In this document: positions 16,399 through 24,844 of the stretch, in pieces | Position numbering within the stretch: position 1 is the first letter of the stretch | Layout of the letters: each line of letters starts with the position of its first letter | Origin: Rhodobiaceae bacterium | GTDB lineage: Bacteria; Pseudomonadota; Alphaproteobacteria; Rhizobiales; Tepidamorphaceae | Length of the DNA stretch: 64,000 nucleotides | NCBI GenBank assembly: GCA_020637985.1 | Contig: JACKJK010000007.1 | Span: 186,001-250,000 of the forward strand | Direction of reading: 5' to 3' | Translations under genes and position numbers: made by a program | The notes under the pieces: model-generated | Seen by the model: the letters and a program-made list of their open reading frames with translations, nothing else | The model's database searches: none | Told to the model about the DNA's origin: nothing

Positions 16399-18291
16399 CT
16401 ACTGCGTCTCGCCGAGAATGCGGTTGAGGATTTCCGGGTTGACCTTGACGCCATACTCTTCGCGCAGGCCGGCCGTGTACTGAGCGAGGATGTCGTTGCT
16501 CTGCGCCAGCGACAGACGCTCTGTGGCTGCCTTGGCGAGTTCCGATTGCGGGTCGGCCGGGGGAACCGTGGAGCCGGCCATCATGAAGACGATGCGGTTC
16601 TTGCCGTCGGCTGCTGCCGCCTGCGCGGCGCCGCCCTGCGGCAGCAGGAAGAGGCGCGAAACAGCGGCTTCGCCGGCAGGTCCGGAGGTGTCGGTGCGCT
16701 TGAGGCCGCCCAGCGTTGTGACGGAGCGGTGATAGCGGCTGGCCACGGCGGTGACGGGTTCGCCCTTCGAAATGGCGTCCACGGCGTCGGTTGCGGCCTT
16801 CTCGAGCTTCGAGGTTTCCTCGCTCTGCTTCCAGGCGGCGACTGTCTTGCCGCGCACCTCGTCGAGCGTGCGGTCGCGTTTTGGCTCGATGGCCTCGACG
16901 TCGTACCAGGCAAAGCTGCTGCCGCGCAGCTGGATCGGATCGTTTTCAAGGCCAACGTCGCTCTGGAACGCCTCGCGCAGCAGGACGTCGGCAGCCGGGA
17001 TGGTGGCGACCGGATTGCCGTCCTTGTCGAGGCCGGCGGCATCGACGGCGTCCACCGCGATCAGGTCAAGCTTCTTGGCGGCGGCGATCTCGGCGAGCGT
17101 CTGGCCTGCGGCGCGGGCATCCTCGATGGCGTCGTGCAGGTCGAGTACCTCGCCCTCGGCGCGGCTGAGCTGGAGCGCGGCGATGATCTCGGCCTTGACC
17201 TCCTCGAAGCTTTTCTCGGTGCCGGGCTCGATTGCCGAGACGGTTGCCAGCACGAAGCCGAACTGCCCCTCGATGACATCGCTGACGGTGCCGGCTGCGA
17301 GCGCGAAGACGGCATCGGCGACCTTGGGATCGACGATGCCGTCGCGGGTCACCGTGCCGAGCTCCGTCTCGCCGTCCTTCAGGCCACGCGCGGTGGCGAT
17401 GTCGTCGAAGGTCTTGCCAGCGCGGATGTCGGCAAGGGCAGCATCGGCCTCGGCGCGGTCCTGGAAGACGATCTGCCGGACGGTGCGCCGTTCCGGTGTC
17501 TGGTAGCGGTCCTTGCGGCTTTCGTATTCCTGGCGTGCCTCGTCGTCGGTGATCTCGATGGTGGGGGCAAGCTTGCCCGGCTCGATGGAGATGATGGCGA
17601 GCTTGCGGTACTCGGGGGCGGCGAATTCGCCCTTGTGGGCGTCGAAGTAGGCCATCAGGGCAGCCTCGTCGGGCTCGCCGACCGGATCGAGGTCGTCCGC
17701 GCCGATGACGAAGTAGTCCATGGCGCGTGTCTCGTTGGCATAGGTGTTGACGGCGTCGAGCAGGGTCTGCGAGGGGGCTGCGCCGCCGCTCAGCGCGTTG
17801 CCGATGGCCTGGCGCAGCAGGGTTGCGCGCCTTTCGGCGACGAACTGTCCTTCCGACTGGCCTGTCGCGCGCAGCACCTGCACGAAATAGCCGCGGTCGA
17901 AGGTGCCGCCCGGAGTCTGGAACTGCGGGTCGGTGGTGATCGCGGTCGCCACCGCGTCATCCGACATGTTGAGGCCGAGACGGCGCGCGTTCTCGTCGAG
18001 CGCAGCCTCGGTGATCATGCGGCCCAGCACCTGTGCATCGACGCCCAGCGCACGTGCTTCTTCCAGCGTCAGCGGGCGGCCGAGACGGCGGCCGAATGCC
18101 TGCATCTCGCCCTGCAACTCGTAGCGGTAGCGTTCGCCGCTGATCTCCGTCTTGCCGATCGTCACCATTGCGTCGCCGCGGTAGCCGCGGAACACGTCCG
18201 CTATGCCCCAGACCGCGAAGCTGAGCACGAGCAGGGAAAGGAAGAGCTTGGCGACCCATGTGCCAGCGCCCCGGCGCAGTGCGTCCAACAT
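16399..18291 (-). CDS. ppiD: Membrane-anchored periplasmic peptidyl-prolyl isomerase/chaperone (PpiD/SurA-type)
   Basis: Folding factor facing the periplasm. The 630-residue product opens with a short cytosolic segment and one membrane anchor (about residues 16-36, LFLSLLVLSFAVWGI). A SurA-type N-terminal chaperone domain follows, then a parvulin-like PPIC region around residues 265-370 (from RTVRQIVFQDRAEADAA) and a long helical C-terminal part. I chose the ATG at 18291 because the protein then begins MLDALRRGAGTWVAKLFLS, typical of PpiD. It heads the minus-strand run that continues into trpE 13 bases later. The link between a folding factor and tryptophan genes is positional only. Confidence 0.88.
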   Translation of the reverse strand: MLDALRRGAGTWVAKLFLSLLVLSFAVWGIADVFRGYRGDAMVTIGKTEISGERYRYELQGEMQAFGRRLGRPLTLEEARALGVDAQVLGRMITEAALDENARRLGLNMSDDAVATAITTDPQFQTPGGTFDRGYFVQVLRATGQSEGQFVAERRATLLRQAIGNALSGGAAPSQTLLDAVNTYANETRAMDYFVIGADDLDPVGEPDEAALMAYFDAHKGEFAAPEYRKLAIISIEPGKLAPTIEITDDEARQEYESRKDRYQTPERRTVRQIVFQDRAEADAALADIRAGKTFDDIATARGLKDGETELGTVTRDGIVDPKVADAVFALAAGTVSDVIEGQFGFVLATVSAIEPGTEKSFEEVKAEIIAALQLSRAEGEVLDLHDAIEDARAAGQTLAEIAAAKKLDLIAVDAVDAAGLDKDGNPVATIPAADVLLREAFQSDVGLENDPIQLRGSSFAWYDVEAIEPKRDRTLDEVRGKTVAAWKQSEETSKLEKAATDAVDAISKGEPVTAVASRYHRSVTTLGGLKRTDTSGPAGEAAVSRLFLLPQGGAAQAAAADGKNRIVFMMAGSTVPPADPQSELAKAATERLSLAQSNDILAQYTAGLREEYGVKVNPEILNRILGETQ

Positions 18292-18381
18292 CGGTTCTTG
18301 TCCTTCTTGCGGTCTTGAAGCTGCGGCCGTGTCGCACGCATGGTTGGATATGGTTCCGAACGGCTGCCCGGAAAGCGGCGC

Positions 18382-18410
18382 ATAGTATGTTCGGGGTGCG
18401 TCTACAACAA
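18382..18410 (-). promoter_or_regulatory. Predicted promoter of the ppiD-trpEGDC-moaC-moeA operon
   Basis: On the minus strand TTGTTG (18405-18410) is followed after 17 bases by TACTAT (18382-18387), a fair match to the vegetative sigma factor consensus. Transcription would begin near 18375, leaving an 84-base leader before the ppiD ATG. It faces away from the tpiA promoter in the same intergenic region. Confidence 0.5.
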
Positions 18411-18449
18411 GGCACCGGCGACGGCAAACGCCATCGCGCATGCGCGTTG

Positions 18450-18478
18450 TTGCCCTCAAACGCGCGACAGGGTTAAAG
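18450..18478 (+). promoter_or_regulatory. Possible tpiA promoter
   Basis: TTGCCC (18450-18455) and TTAAAG (18473-18478) are spaced by 17 bases. They lie 32 bases upstream of the tpiA ATG, in the divergent ppiD/tpiA gap. The -10 match is weak. Confidence 0.35.
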
Positions 18479-18509
18479 ATGCGCGCAAATTCGCAGGAGT
18501 CGCATTGCC

Positions 18510-19256
18510 ATGATCAAGCCGCTGGTCGCCGGGAACTGGAAGATGAACGGCCTGCGCGCCGGATTGCCGGTCATATCGGAGATCGCCCAGGCTGCAGCCG
18601 CACTGTCGCCGCATGTCGACCTTATGATCTGTCCGCCGGCGACGCTCGTCGCCTCAGCCGCGCAGGCTGCCAAGGGCACGCTGCTGGCGATCGGCGGGCA
18701 GGACTGCCATGCCAAGGCGTCGGGCGCGCACACCGGCGACATCTCGGCACAGATGCTGGCCGATGCCGGGAGCAGCGCCGTGATCGTCGGCCATTCCGAA
18801 CGCCGCGCCGACCATGGCGAGGACGATGCAACGGTGCTCGCCAAGGCCGAAGCCGCGCTCGGCGCCGGGCTTGTCGCCATCGTCTGCGTGGGCGAGACAG
18901 AGGCCGAACGCAAGGCGGGGAAAGCGGTTTCGCGCGTCATGTCGCAGCTTGCCGGCTCGCTGCCGGGCAACGGCACCGCTGCAACGGTGATCGTTGCGTA
19001 CGAGCCGGTCTGGGCGATCGGCACCGGCCTGACGCCGACGGTTGACGACGTCGCCGAGATGCATGCGGCGATCCGCGAATACCTGGAGGAGCGGTTCGCC
19101 AGCAAGGGAAGCGACATGCGCATCCTGTATGGCGGATCGGTCAAGCCGTCGAACGCCGCCGAACTGATGGGCGTTGCCAATGTCGACGGTGCGCTGGTCG
19201 GCGGAGCCAGCCTGAAAGCCGCGGATTTCCTCGGGATCGCGAACGCCTACGCCTGA
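18510..19256 (+). CDS. tpiA: Triosephosphate isomerase
   Basis: Interconverts dihydroxyacetone phosphate and glyceraldehyde 3-phosphate. The 248-residue TIM barrel has all catalytic groups: Lys11 in AGNWKMNG, the histidine in VGHSERR, the glutamate in AYEPVWAIGTG, and the phosphate-gripping GGSVKPSNA loop. An AGGAG ribosome site lies 11 bases before the ATG. It is the first gene of the plus-strand run and diverges from ppiD. A GC-rich hairpin without a T tract (19260-19279) follows immediately. Confidence 0.97.
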   Translation: MIKPLVAGNWKMNGLRAGLPVISEIAQAAAALSPHVDLMICPPATLVASAAQAAKGTLLAIGGQDCHAKASGAHTGDISAQMLADAGSSAVIVGHSERRADHGEDDATVLAKAEAALGAGLVAIVCVGETEAERKAGKAVSRVMSQLAGSLPGNGTAATVIVAYEPVWAIGTGLTPTVDDVAEMHAAIREYLEERFASKGSDMRILYGGSVKPSNAAELMGVANVDGALVGGASLKAADFLGIANAYA

Positions 19257-19259
19257 CGC

Positions 19260-19279
19260 CGCCGCCGAAAAAGGCGGCG
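19260..19279 (+). terminator. GC-rich hairpin after tpiA
   Basis: CGCCGCC and GGCGGCG form a perfect 7-bp stem around a 6-base GAAAAA loop, 3 bases after the tpiA stop. There is no T tract, so it may be a 3'-end-stabilising or weak termination structure instead of a classic terminator. Confidence 0.4.
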
Positions 19280-19421
19280 CTTGCCAACGTCTACCCTTGA
19301 CGCGGGGCTGTGGAAGCGTCAATTCATCGCCAAACTTTCGCGGCGCACGTCGAGATGTGCGCCGGACAGGGTGTCGAGCAGCCGTCTGGCCGCGATGCCC
19401 GCAAGCGGATTCAACAAGAGC

Positions 19422-19790
19422 ATGCAAACAGTCATCATCGTCATCCACCTGATGGTCGTCGTGGCGCTCATTGCCGTCATCCTGCTGCAGAAGTCGGAGG
19501 GCGGTGCGCTTGGCATGGGCGGGGGCGGCGGCGGGAATTTCCTGTCCGGGCGCGGCACCGCCAACGTCCTGACGCGCACGACCACGATCCTGGCGGCGGT
19601 TTTCTTCGCCACCTCCTTCATCCTCACCATTCTGGCGAACACCGGCGGCGGTGGCTCCATCCTTGATGGCGCCGGCGTGCCGGCCGCGCCTTCGGCGCCG
19701 TCCGGTCCGGCGACGACCGACGACCTGCAGAAGCAGTTGCCGGGGGCAGGCGACACGGGCAGCGGCCCGCAGGTGCCGATCTCTCAATAG
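19422..19790 (+). CDS. secG: Preprotein translocase subunit SecG
   Basis: Small subunit of the SecYEG protein-conducting channel. The 122-residue product has two membrane segments (about residues 4-21 and 52-72). The conserved cytosolic loop between them has the QKSEGGALGMGGGGGG and FLSGRGTANVLTRTT segments. The alanine/proline/serine-rich C-terminal tail is the longer type usual in alphaproteobacteria. I chose the ATG at 19422 (MQTVIIVIHLMVVVAL); the in-frame upstream start at 19281 adds unconserved residues. pyrG follows, as in many Hyphomicrobiales. Confidence 0.95.
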   Translation: MQTVIIVIHLMVVVALIAVILLQKSEGGALGMGGGGGGNFLSGRGTANVLTRTTTILAAVFFATSFILTILANTGGGGSILDGAGVPAAPSAPSGPATTDDLQKQLPGAGDTGSGPQVPISQ

Positions 19791-19856
19791 GCGGGTAATC
19801 TCCGGGGCGCCCTTAGAGACGCCCTGCTGTCTCTGTGGGGCCGTGCAGGCACCGCA

Positions 19857-19878
19857 TTTCCCGCCTCGTGCGGGGAAA
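19857..19878 (+). other. Hairpin in the secG-pyrG leader
   Basis: TTTCCCGC and GCGGGGAAA pair as 8 bp with one bulged G around a 5-base loop. The same 181-base gap holds AGAGAC/GTCTCT (19815-19834, 6 bp) and GGGGA/TCCCC near the pyrG start. Together they make a structured leader ahead of CTP synthase. The function is unknown; it could be the secG terminator or a pyrG control element. Confidence 0.35.
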
Positions 19879-19971
19879 CGTGCCCGTTGCCGGGCCCGTT
19901 ATCAAAAAAGATGTGGCGAAGGGGATTTTTGACTCCCCGAATCGTTCGTTGAGGCGTTATTCAAAAAGTCC

Positions 19972-21600
19972 ATGGCGCGGTACATTTTCATAACCGGCGG
20001 CGTGGTCTCCTCACTCGGGAAGGGTCTTGCGTCAGCCGCACTGGGTGCGGTGCTTCAGGCACGTGGCTACAAGGTCCGTCTGAAGAAGCTCGACCCCTAT
20101 CTCAACGTCGATCCGGGCACGATGAGCCCGTATCAGCATGGCGAGGTCTTCGTCACTGACGACGGCGCGGAGACCGACCTCGATCTTGGCCACTACGAGC
20201 GCTTCACCGGCGTTCCGTGTGCGCAGTCTGACAACATCACGACTGGGCGAATCTACCAGGACATCATCGCGCGCGAACGTCGCGGCGACTACCTGGGCGC
20301 GACGATCCAGGTCATTCCGCACGTCACCGACGAGATCAAGAAGTTCGTGGTTTCCGACAATGGCGATGCGGATTTCGTGCTGGCCGAGATCGGCGGCACT
20401 GTCGGCGACATCGAGGGCCTGCCGTTCTTCGAGGCGATCCGCCAGCTGGGGCAGGAACTGCCGCGCGGCGATGCGATCTTCATCCATCTGACGTTGCTGC
20501 CGTTCATTCCGAGCGCCGGCGAACTGAAGACCAAGCCAACGCAGCACTCGGTCAAGGAGTTGCGTTCGATCGGCATCCAGCCGGACATCCTGCTGTGCCG
20601 CTGCGACCGGCCGATCCCGAAGGATGAGCGGCGCAAGCTGGCGCTGTTCTGCAACGTGCGCGAAAGCGCGGTGATCGAGGCGCTCGACGCCGATACGATC
20701 TACGCGGTGCCGATCGCCTACCACGAGGCGGGGCTGGACCGGGAAGTGCTCGATGCGTTCGGCCTGGCGAGCGACAAGGCGCCGGACCTTGGCAAGTGGG
20801 AAGAGATCGCCGAGCGCATCCGCAACCCGGAAGGCGAGGTGACGATCGCCATCGTCGGCAAGTACACCGGCCTGAAGGACGCCTACAAGTCGCTCAACGA
20901 GGCGCTGATGCATGGCGGGATCGCCAACAAGGTGCGCGTCAACATCGAGTGGATCGAGTCGGAGATCTTCGAGAAGGAGGACCCGGCGCCGTTCCTGGAA
21001 GGCGTCGACGGCATACTCGTGCCCGGCGGTTTCGGGTATCGCGGCGCGGAAGGCAAGATCAAGGCGGCGACATTCGCTCGCGAGCGCGACGTTCCCTATT
21101 TCGGCATCTGCTTCGGCATGCAGATGGCGGTGATCGAGGCGGCACGGAACCTTGCCGGGGTCGGCGAAGCCAATTCGACGGAGTTCGGCCCGACCAGCGA
21201 GCCCGTCGTCGGCCTGATGACCGAGTGGGTGCGCGGCAACACCCGCGTCGAGCGCGGAGCGGCGGACGATCTGGGCGGCACGATGCGGCTGGGCGCCTAC
21301 CAGGCGCGGCTCGGCGAGGGCTCCAAGGTCGCGGAGATCTACGGGGGCTGCGACATCTCCGAGCGCCACCGCCATCGCTACGAGGTCAACACCACCTACC
21401 GCGAGCGTCTGGAGGCAAAGGGCCTGAAGTTCTCCGGCATGTCGCCGGACGGGTTGCTGCCGGAGATCGTCGAGAAGGAGGACCATCCCTGGTACATCGG
21501 GGTGCAGTTCCACCCGGAACTGAAGAGCCGTCCGTTCGATCCGCACCCGCTGTTCCGGTCGTTCATCGAGGCGGCGGTGGCGCAGAGCCGGCTTGTCTAG
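19972..21600 (+). CDS. pyrG: CTP synthase
   Basis: Aminates UTP to CTP using glutamine and ATP. The 542-residue product has the N-terminal synthetase domain (RYIFITGGVVSSLGKGLASA, ATP loop, through about residue 265). The C-terminal glutamine amidotransferase domain has the nucleophilic cysteine in YFGICFGMQMAV and the His/Glu pair in IGVQFHPELKSRP. Length and order are standard. It is followed after 4 bases by the VOC-family gene and then kdsA. Confidence 0.98.
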   Translation: MARYIFITGGVVSSLGKGLASAALGAVLQARGYKVRLKKLDPYLNVDPGTMSPYQHGEVFVTDDGAETDLDLGHYERFTGVPCAQSDNITTGRIYQDIIARERRGDYLGATIQVIPHVTDEIKKFVVSDNGDADFVLAEIGGTVGDIEGLPFFEAIRQLGQELPRGDAIFIHLTLLPFIPSAGELKTKPTQHSVKELRSIGIQPDILLCRCDRPIPKDERRKLALFCNVRESAVIEALDADTIYAVPIAYHEAGLDREVLDAFGLASDKAPDLGKWEEIAERIRNPEGEVTIAIVGKYTGLKDAYKSLNEALMHGGIANKVRVNIEWIESEIFEKEDPAPFLEGVDGILVPGGFGYRGAEGKIKAATFARERDVPYFGICFGMQMAVIEAARNLAGVGEANSTEFGPTSEPVVGLMTEWVRGNTRVERGAADDLGGTMRLGAYQARLGEGSKVAEIYGGCDISERHRHRYEVNTTYRERLEAKGLKFSGMSPDGLLPEIVEKEDHPWYIGVQFHPELKSRPFDPHPLFRSFIEAAVAQSRLV

Positions 21601-21604
21601 TGCA

Positions 21605-22474
21605 ATGAGCGCGCCGCGCGGCATCGACCATCTCGTCCTGCCGGTTTGTGACCTCGATGCGGCGCGGGCGACGTATTCCGGGCTCGGCTTCACCTGCACG
21701 CCGGAAGCATTCCATCCATTCGGGACGAAGAATTTCCTCGTGCAGTTGCAGGGCGCGTTCCTGGAAGTCCTGGCCGTCCACGACCGCGGACTCTATCCGC
21801 CGCAGGGGCCGGAGGATTTCAGTTTCCCGCGCTTCAACGACGGCTTTCTTGCCCGCCTCGGCGAGGGGTTTTCCATGCTGGTCATGGATTCGCGCGATCC
21901 CGGCGCAGACCGCGCGGCGTTTCTCGACGCCGGTCTCAAGGTGCACGCGCCATTCTCCTTCGGCCGAGACGCCGTGCTGCCGGACGGATCGAGCGCGCGG
22001 GTCGGCTTCGACCTGACCTTCGTTTCCGATCCCGGCCTGCCGGACTGCGGGTTCTTCACCTGCCGCCAGCAGCATCCGCCGGAACTGTTCTGGAAGCCGA
22101 CCTACCAGCGCCATGCCAATACCGCACAATCCGTGCGTTCAGTCGTGCTGGCGGGTGAGGGCTGGACCCAACACCTCGCATTCCTTGCCGGCTTTCTCGG
22201 CGTCGAACCTGCGATTGCGAACGACCACGCGCGTTTCAAGACTGCGCGCGGCGATGTCATTGTCTGCGAGCCGGCGTTTGCCGATGCGCTGTTCGGATAC
22301 AAGGTTGCCGGGGAGGCGATGCGGCTCGCCGGCTACGAGATCGGCGTCGCGGACCTGGCGGCCGCAGCGGATATACTGACGCGCAATGGCATTGCGCATG
22401 TGGCCGGTGCGAACGGCCGCCTGTGCGTCGATCCGGCTGCGAGCCACCGCGTGGCGATTGCCTTCGCGGCGTGA
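21605..22474 (+). CDS. VOC-superfamily (glyoxalase-like) protein
   Basis: A 289-residue protein with a glyoxalase_3-like domain: the N-terminus GIDHLVLPVCDLDAARATY and the strand LVQLQGAFLEVLAVHD carry the usual His and Glu metal ligands of the vicinal-oxygen-chelate fold. The second half (from about residue 175) looks like a further VOC module. The substrate cannot be read from sequence; members include lactoylglutathione lyase- and dioxygenase-like enzymes. The ATG at 21605 is 4 bases after the pyrG stop; an in-frame TTG at 21593 lies inside pyrG. A metabolic link to pyrG or kdsA is not evident. Confidence 0.75.
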   Translation: MSAPRGIDHLVLPVCDLDAARATYSGLGFTCTPEAFHPFGTKNFLVQLQGAFLEVLAVHDRGLYPPQGPEDFSFPRFNDGFLARLGEGFSMLVMDSRDPGADRAAFLDAGLKVHAPFSFGRDAVLPDGSSARVGFDLTFVSDPGLPDCGFFTCRQQHPPELFWKPTYQRHANTAQSVRSVVLAGEGWTQHLAFLAGFLGVEPAIANDHARFKTARGDVIVCEPAFADALFGYKVAGEAMRLAGYEIGVADLAAAADILTRNGIAHVAGANGRLCVDPAASHRVAIAFAA

Positions 22475-22533
22475 TCGTGTCACGAGGTGACACCTCACGA
22501 CGACTGCACGTACAGACAACCGGAAGCCTTGCC

Positions 22534-23367
22534 TTGAGCCAGTCCTGCAAGACCGTATCCGTCGGCGGTGTTTCCTTTGCCAACGACCGCCCGTTCGCAC
22601 TCATCGCTGGGCCTTGCGTGCTGGAGAGCAGGGAGCACGCGCTCGACATCGCTTCGTCGCTGAAGGAACTGTGCGAGGAACTTGGCGTCGGGCTCGTCTT
22701 CAAGACGTCGTTCGACAAGGCCAACCGCACCAGCCTGAAATCGGCGCGCGGCCTCGGCCTCGATGCGGCGCTGAACGTCTTCGCGGAGGTGAAGTCCCGG
22801 CTCGATGTGCCGATCACCACGGACGTGCATCTGCCGGACCAATGCGCCGAGGCAGCCGAGATCGTCGACCTGTTGCAGATCCCGGCCTTCCTGTGCCGCC
22901 AGACCGACCTGCTGCTCGCGGCAGCCGCCACCGGCCGGCCGGTCAACGTCAAGAAGGGTCAGTTCCTGGCGCCGTGGGACATGGAGAACGTCGTTTCCAA
23001 GATCACCGAAAGCGGCAACCCGGACGTCATGGTGACCGATCGCGGCACCAGCTTCGGCTACAACACGCTGGTCAGCGATTTCCGCGGCCTGCCGATCATG
23101 GCGAAGGGCGGTACGCCGGTCATCTTCGATGCCACGCACTCGGTGCAGCAGCCGGGCGGGCTTGGCGGCACGTCGGGCGGGCAGCGCGAGTTCGTGCCGG
23201 TGCTGTCGCGTGCTGCCGTTGCCGTCGGGGTTGCGGGTCTCTTCATCGAAACGCACGAGGATCCCGACAACGCGCCGAGTGACGGCCCCAACATGGTGCC
23301 GCTTGCGCAAATGCGTGGATTGCTCGAGACGCTGATGGCGTTCGACAGGGTTTCGAAAGCGGGTTGA
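22534..23367 (+). CDS. kdsA: 3-deoxy-8-phosphooctulonate synthase (Kdo-8-P synthase)
   Basis: Condenses phosphoenolpyruvate with arabinose 5-phosphate to Kdo-8-phosphate, for the LPS inner core. The conserved parts are FALIAGPCVLESREHALDI, FKTSFDKANRTS, NVKKGQFLAPWDM and FDATHSVQQPGG, together a full TIM barrel. No ATG is available near the expected N-terminus. I chose the TTG at 22534, giving 277 residues (family about 275-285), with CCGGAAG ending 6 bases upstream. GTG codons at 22471 and 22477 are alternatives and would add about 20 residues. The identity is sure; the start is not. Confidence 0.93.
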   Translation: MSQSCKTVSVGGVSFANDRPFALIAGPCVLESREHALDIASSLKELCEELGVGLVFKTSFDKANRTSLKSARGLGLDAALNVFAEVKSRLDVPITTDVHLPDQCAEAAEIVDLLQIPAFLCRQTDLLLAAAATGRPVNVKKGQFLAPWDMENVVSKITESGNPDVMVTDRGTSFGYNTLVSDFRGLPIMAKGGTPVIFDATHSVQQPGGLGGTSGGQREFVPVLSRAAVAVGVAGLFIETHEDPDNAPSDGPNMVPLAQMRGLLETLMAFDRVSKAG

Positions 23368-23380
23368 AGCGAGTCCGGGT

Positions 23381-23402
23381 GCCGGCGCTGACGTGCGCTG
23401 GC
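23381..23402. terminator. Hairpin between converging kdsA and the MCP gene
   Basis: GCCGGCGC and GCGCTGGC form an 8-bp stem with one G-T wobble around a 6-base loop. It sits in the 49-base gap between two converging stop codons. There is no T tract. A role as a bidirectional transcription end is inferred from position. Confidence 0.4.
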
Positions 23403-23416
23403 TCCTGCTACTCCCG

Positions 23417-24844
23417 TCAGGCGGCCTTCGCTTGCGCGTTGCCCGCTGCGTTCGCGTCCTGAGCGGCTTCGCCTGCCATCTCTGTCTCGTCCCTGCGTTC
23501 GGGGCCACCGTAGGTCGGGTCGGCGCCCAGCCGCCGATCGAGCGGGCCGCGGCGCAGCGACAGCAGGAACTCCTTGACTTCCGTCGACAGGGTATCGGCC
23601 TGGGCGATGAGGTTCTGCGAGGCATCGAAGACGTTGCCCGCCAACTTGCCTGTTTCCTGGCTGGACACGGACACGTCGTGGATGTTGCGGGTCACTTCGC
23701 TTGCGCCAGCGAATGCCTGGTCGACGTTGTGGGCGATTTCCTCGGTGCGCTGGCGCTGGCTTTCGATCGTGCCGACCGCTTCCCCGGTGAGGCCCGATAT
23801 CTCGGTGATGGTTTCGGCAATCGTGCCGATTGCGGCGACTGCTTCGGCGGTCGCCGCCTGGACGGCGCCCACGTGTTCGGAGATCTCGCTTGTGGCGCGC
23901 GCGGTTTGCGAGGCGAGGGCCTTGACCTCGCCGGCGACGACGGCGAAGCCCTTGCCCATTTCGCCGGCCCTGGCGGCCTCGATGGTGGCATTGAGCGCCA
24001 GCAGGTTGGTCTGCTCGGCAATGGCGTTGATCAGGTCGACGACTTCGCCGATGCGCGCGGCCGCGTTGTCGAGGCCACGCATGGTCTCGTCGGTCTTGTG
24101 AGCATACTGCACGGCCTGCTCTGCGATGTGCGCGGACTGATTGATCTTCTCGGCGACCTGCTGGGACGACGACGAAAGGTCGTCAGCAGCCCGCGACACG
24201 CTCTGCACGTTGGTGGTTGCCTGTTCGGCTGCCGCGGCGACGGCGGTCGCCAGCTCGCTGGTGTCCTTTGCGCCCTTGTCGACGGATTCGGCCATTCCGA
24301 TCATGACGTTCGAAGACTCCGCGATCGAATCGGTGACCGCGCGGATGGCGTTCTCGAAACGGGTGGTCGAGGTGTTGACCTCGCCGATGCGCGTTTCCAC
24401 GACGGCCATGGCGCCATTGATGATCGACGCGCCGGATGCGAGTGCGCCTGCGAGGCCTTCGGGAAGGATGCGGCGAAAATACTTGTGATTGCGGACAGCG
24501 CCCATCACGGCCGTCGTCTCGCGGATGTAGGCATCGATCCGGTCGACCATGTCGTTGATGGCGTAGTGCAACTCGGCCAGCTCACCGCCATCCGGTACGA
24601 TCACGGTGCGGCGTTCGAAGTTGCCCTTGGAGATTTCGGCACAGTAGTCGGCGGCCTCGGCGATGACCTTGCTGGCCCGCCCGGCGAAGACGAAACCGGC
24701 AATCGCGGCAAGCGATGCGCCGGTCGCGGCAAGCAACGCGATCGACTGCCATCCGAGCCAAAGCGACGACGCGGTCGTCAGCGCGCATGCGGCGGCAAGG
24801 GCAAGGGCGAACTTCGCCTTAGAGAGAGAAGATGAGTTCATCAT
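23417..24844 (-). CDS. Methyl-accepting chemotaxis protein without a periplasmic sensor domain
   Basis: Chemoreceptor-type signal transducer of 475 residues. Two closely spaced membrane segments (about residues 11-32 and 34-55) form a hairpin with almost no periplasmic loop. A HAMP-like region and a long coiled coil follow, then the kinase-control hairpin with the conserved tip NLLALNATIEAARAGEMGKG near residue 290. With no ligand-binding domain it must get its input from elsewhere. The overlapping upstream PAS gene is the obvious partner, so together they resemble Aer cut in two. The C-terminus is charged and has no CheR-docking pentapeptide. No che genes are in the window. Confidence 0.9.
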   Translation of the reverse strand: MMNSSSLSKAKFALALAAACALTTASSLWLGWQSIALLAATGASLAAIAGFVFAGRASKVIAEAADYCAEISKGNFERRTVIVPDGGELAELHYAINDMVDRIDAYIRETTAVMGAVRNHKYFRRILPEGLAGALASGASIINGAMAVVETRIGEVNTSTTRFENAIRAVTDSIAESSNVMIGMAESVDKGAKDTSELATAVAAAAEQATTNVQSVSRAADDLSSSSQQVAEKINQSAHIAEQAVQYAHKTDETMRGLDNAAARIGEVVDLINAIAEQTNLLALNATIEAARAGEMGKGFAVVAGEVKALASQTARATSEISEHVGAVQAATAEAVAAIGTIAETITEISGLTGEAVGTIESQRQRTEEIAHNVDQAFAGASEVTRNIHDVSVSSQETGKLAGNVFDASQNLIAQADTLSTEVKEFLLSLRRGPLDRRLGADPTYGGPERRDETEMAGEAAQDANAAGNAQAKAA

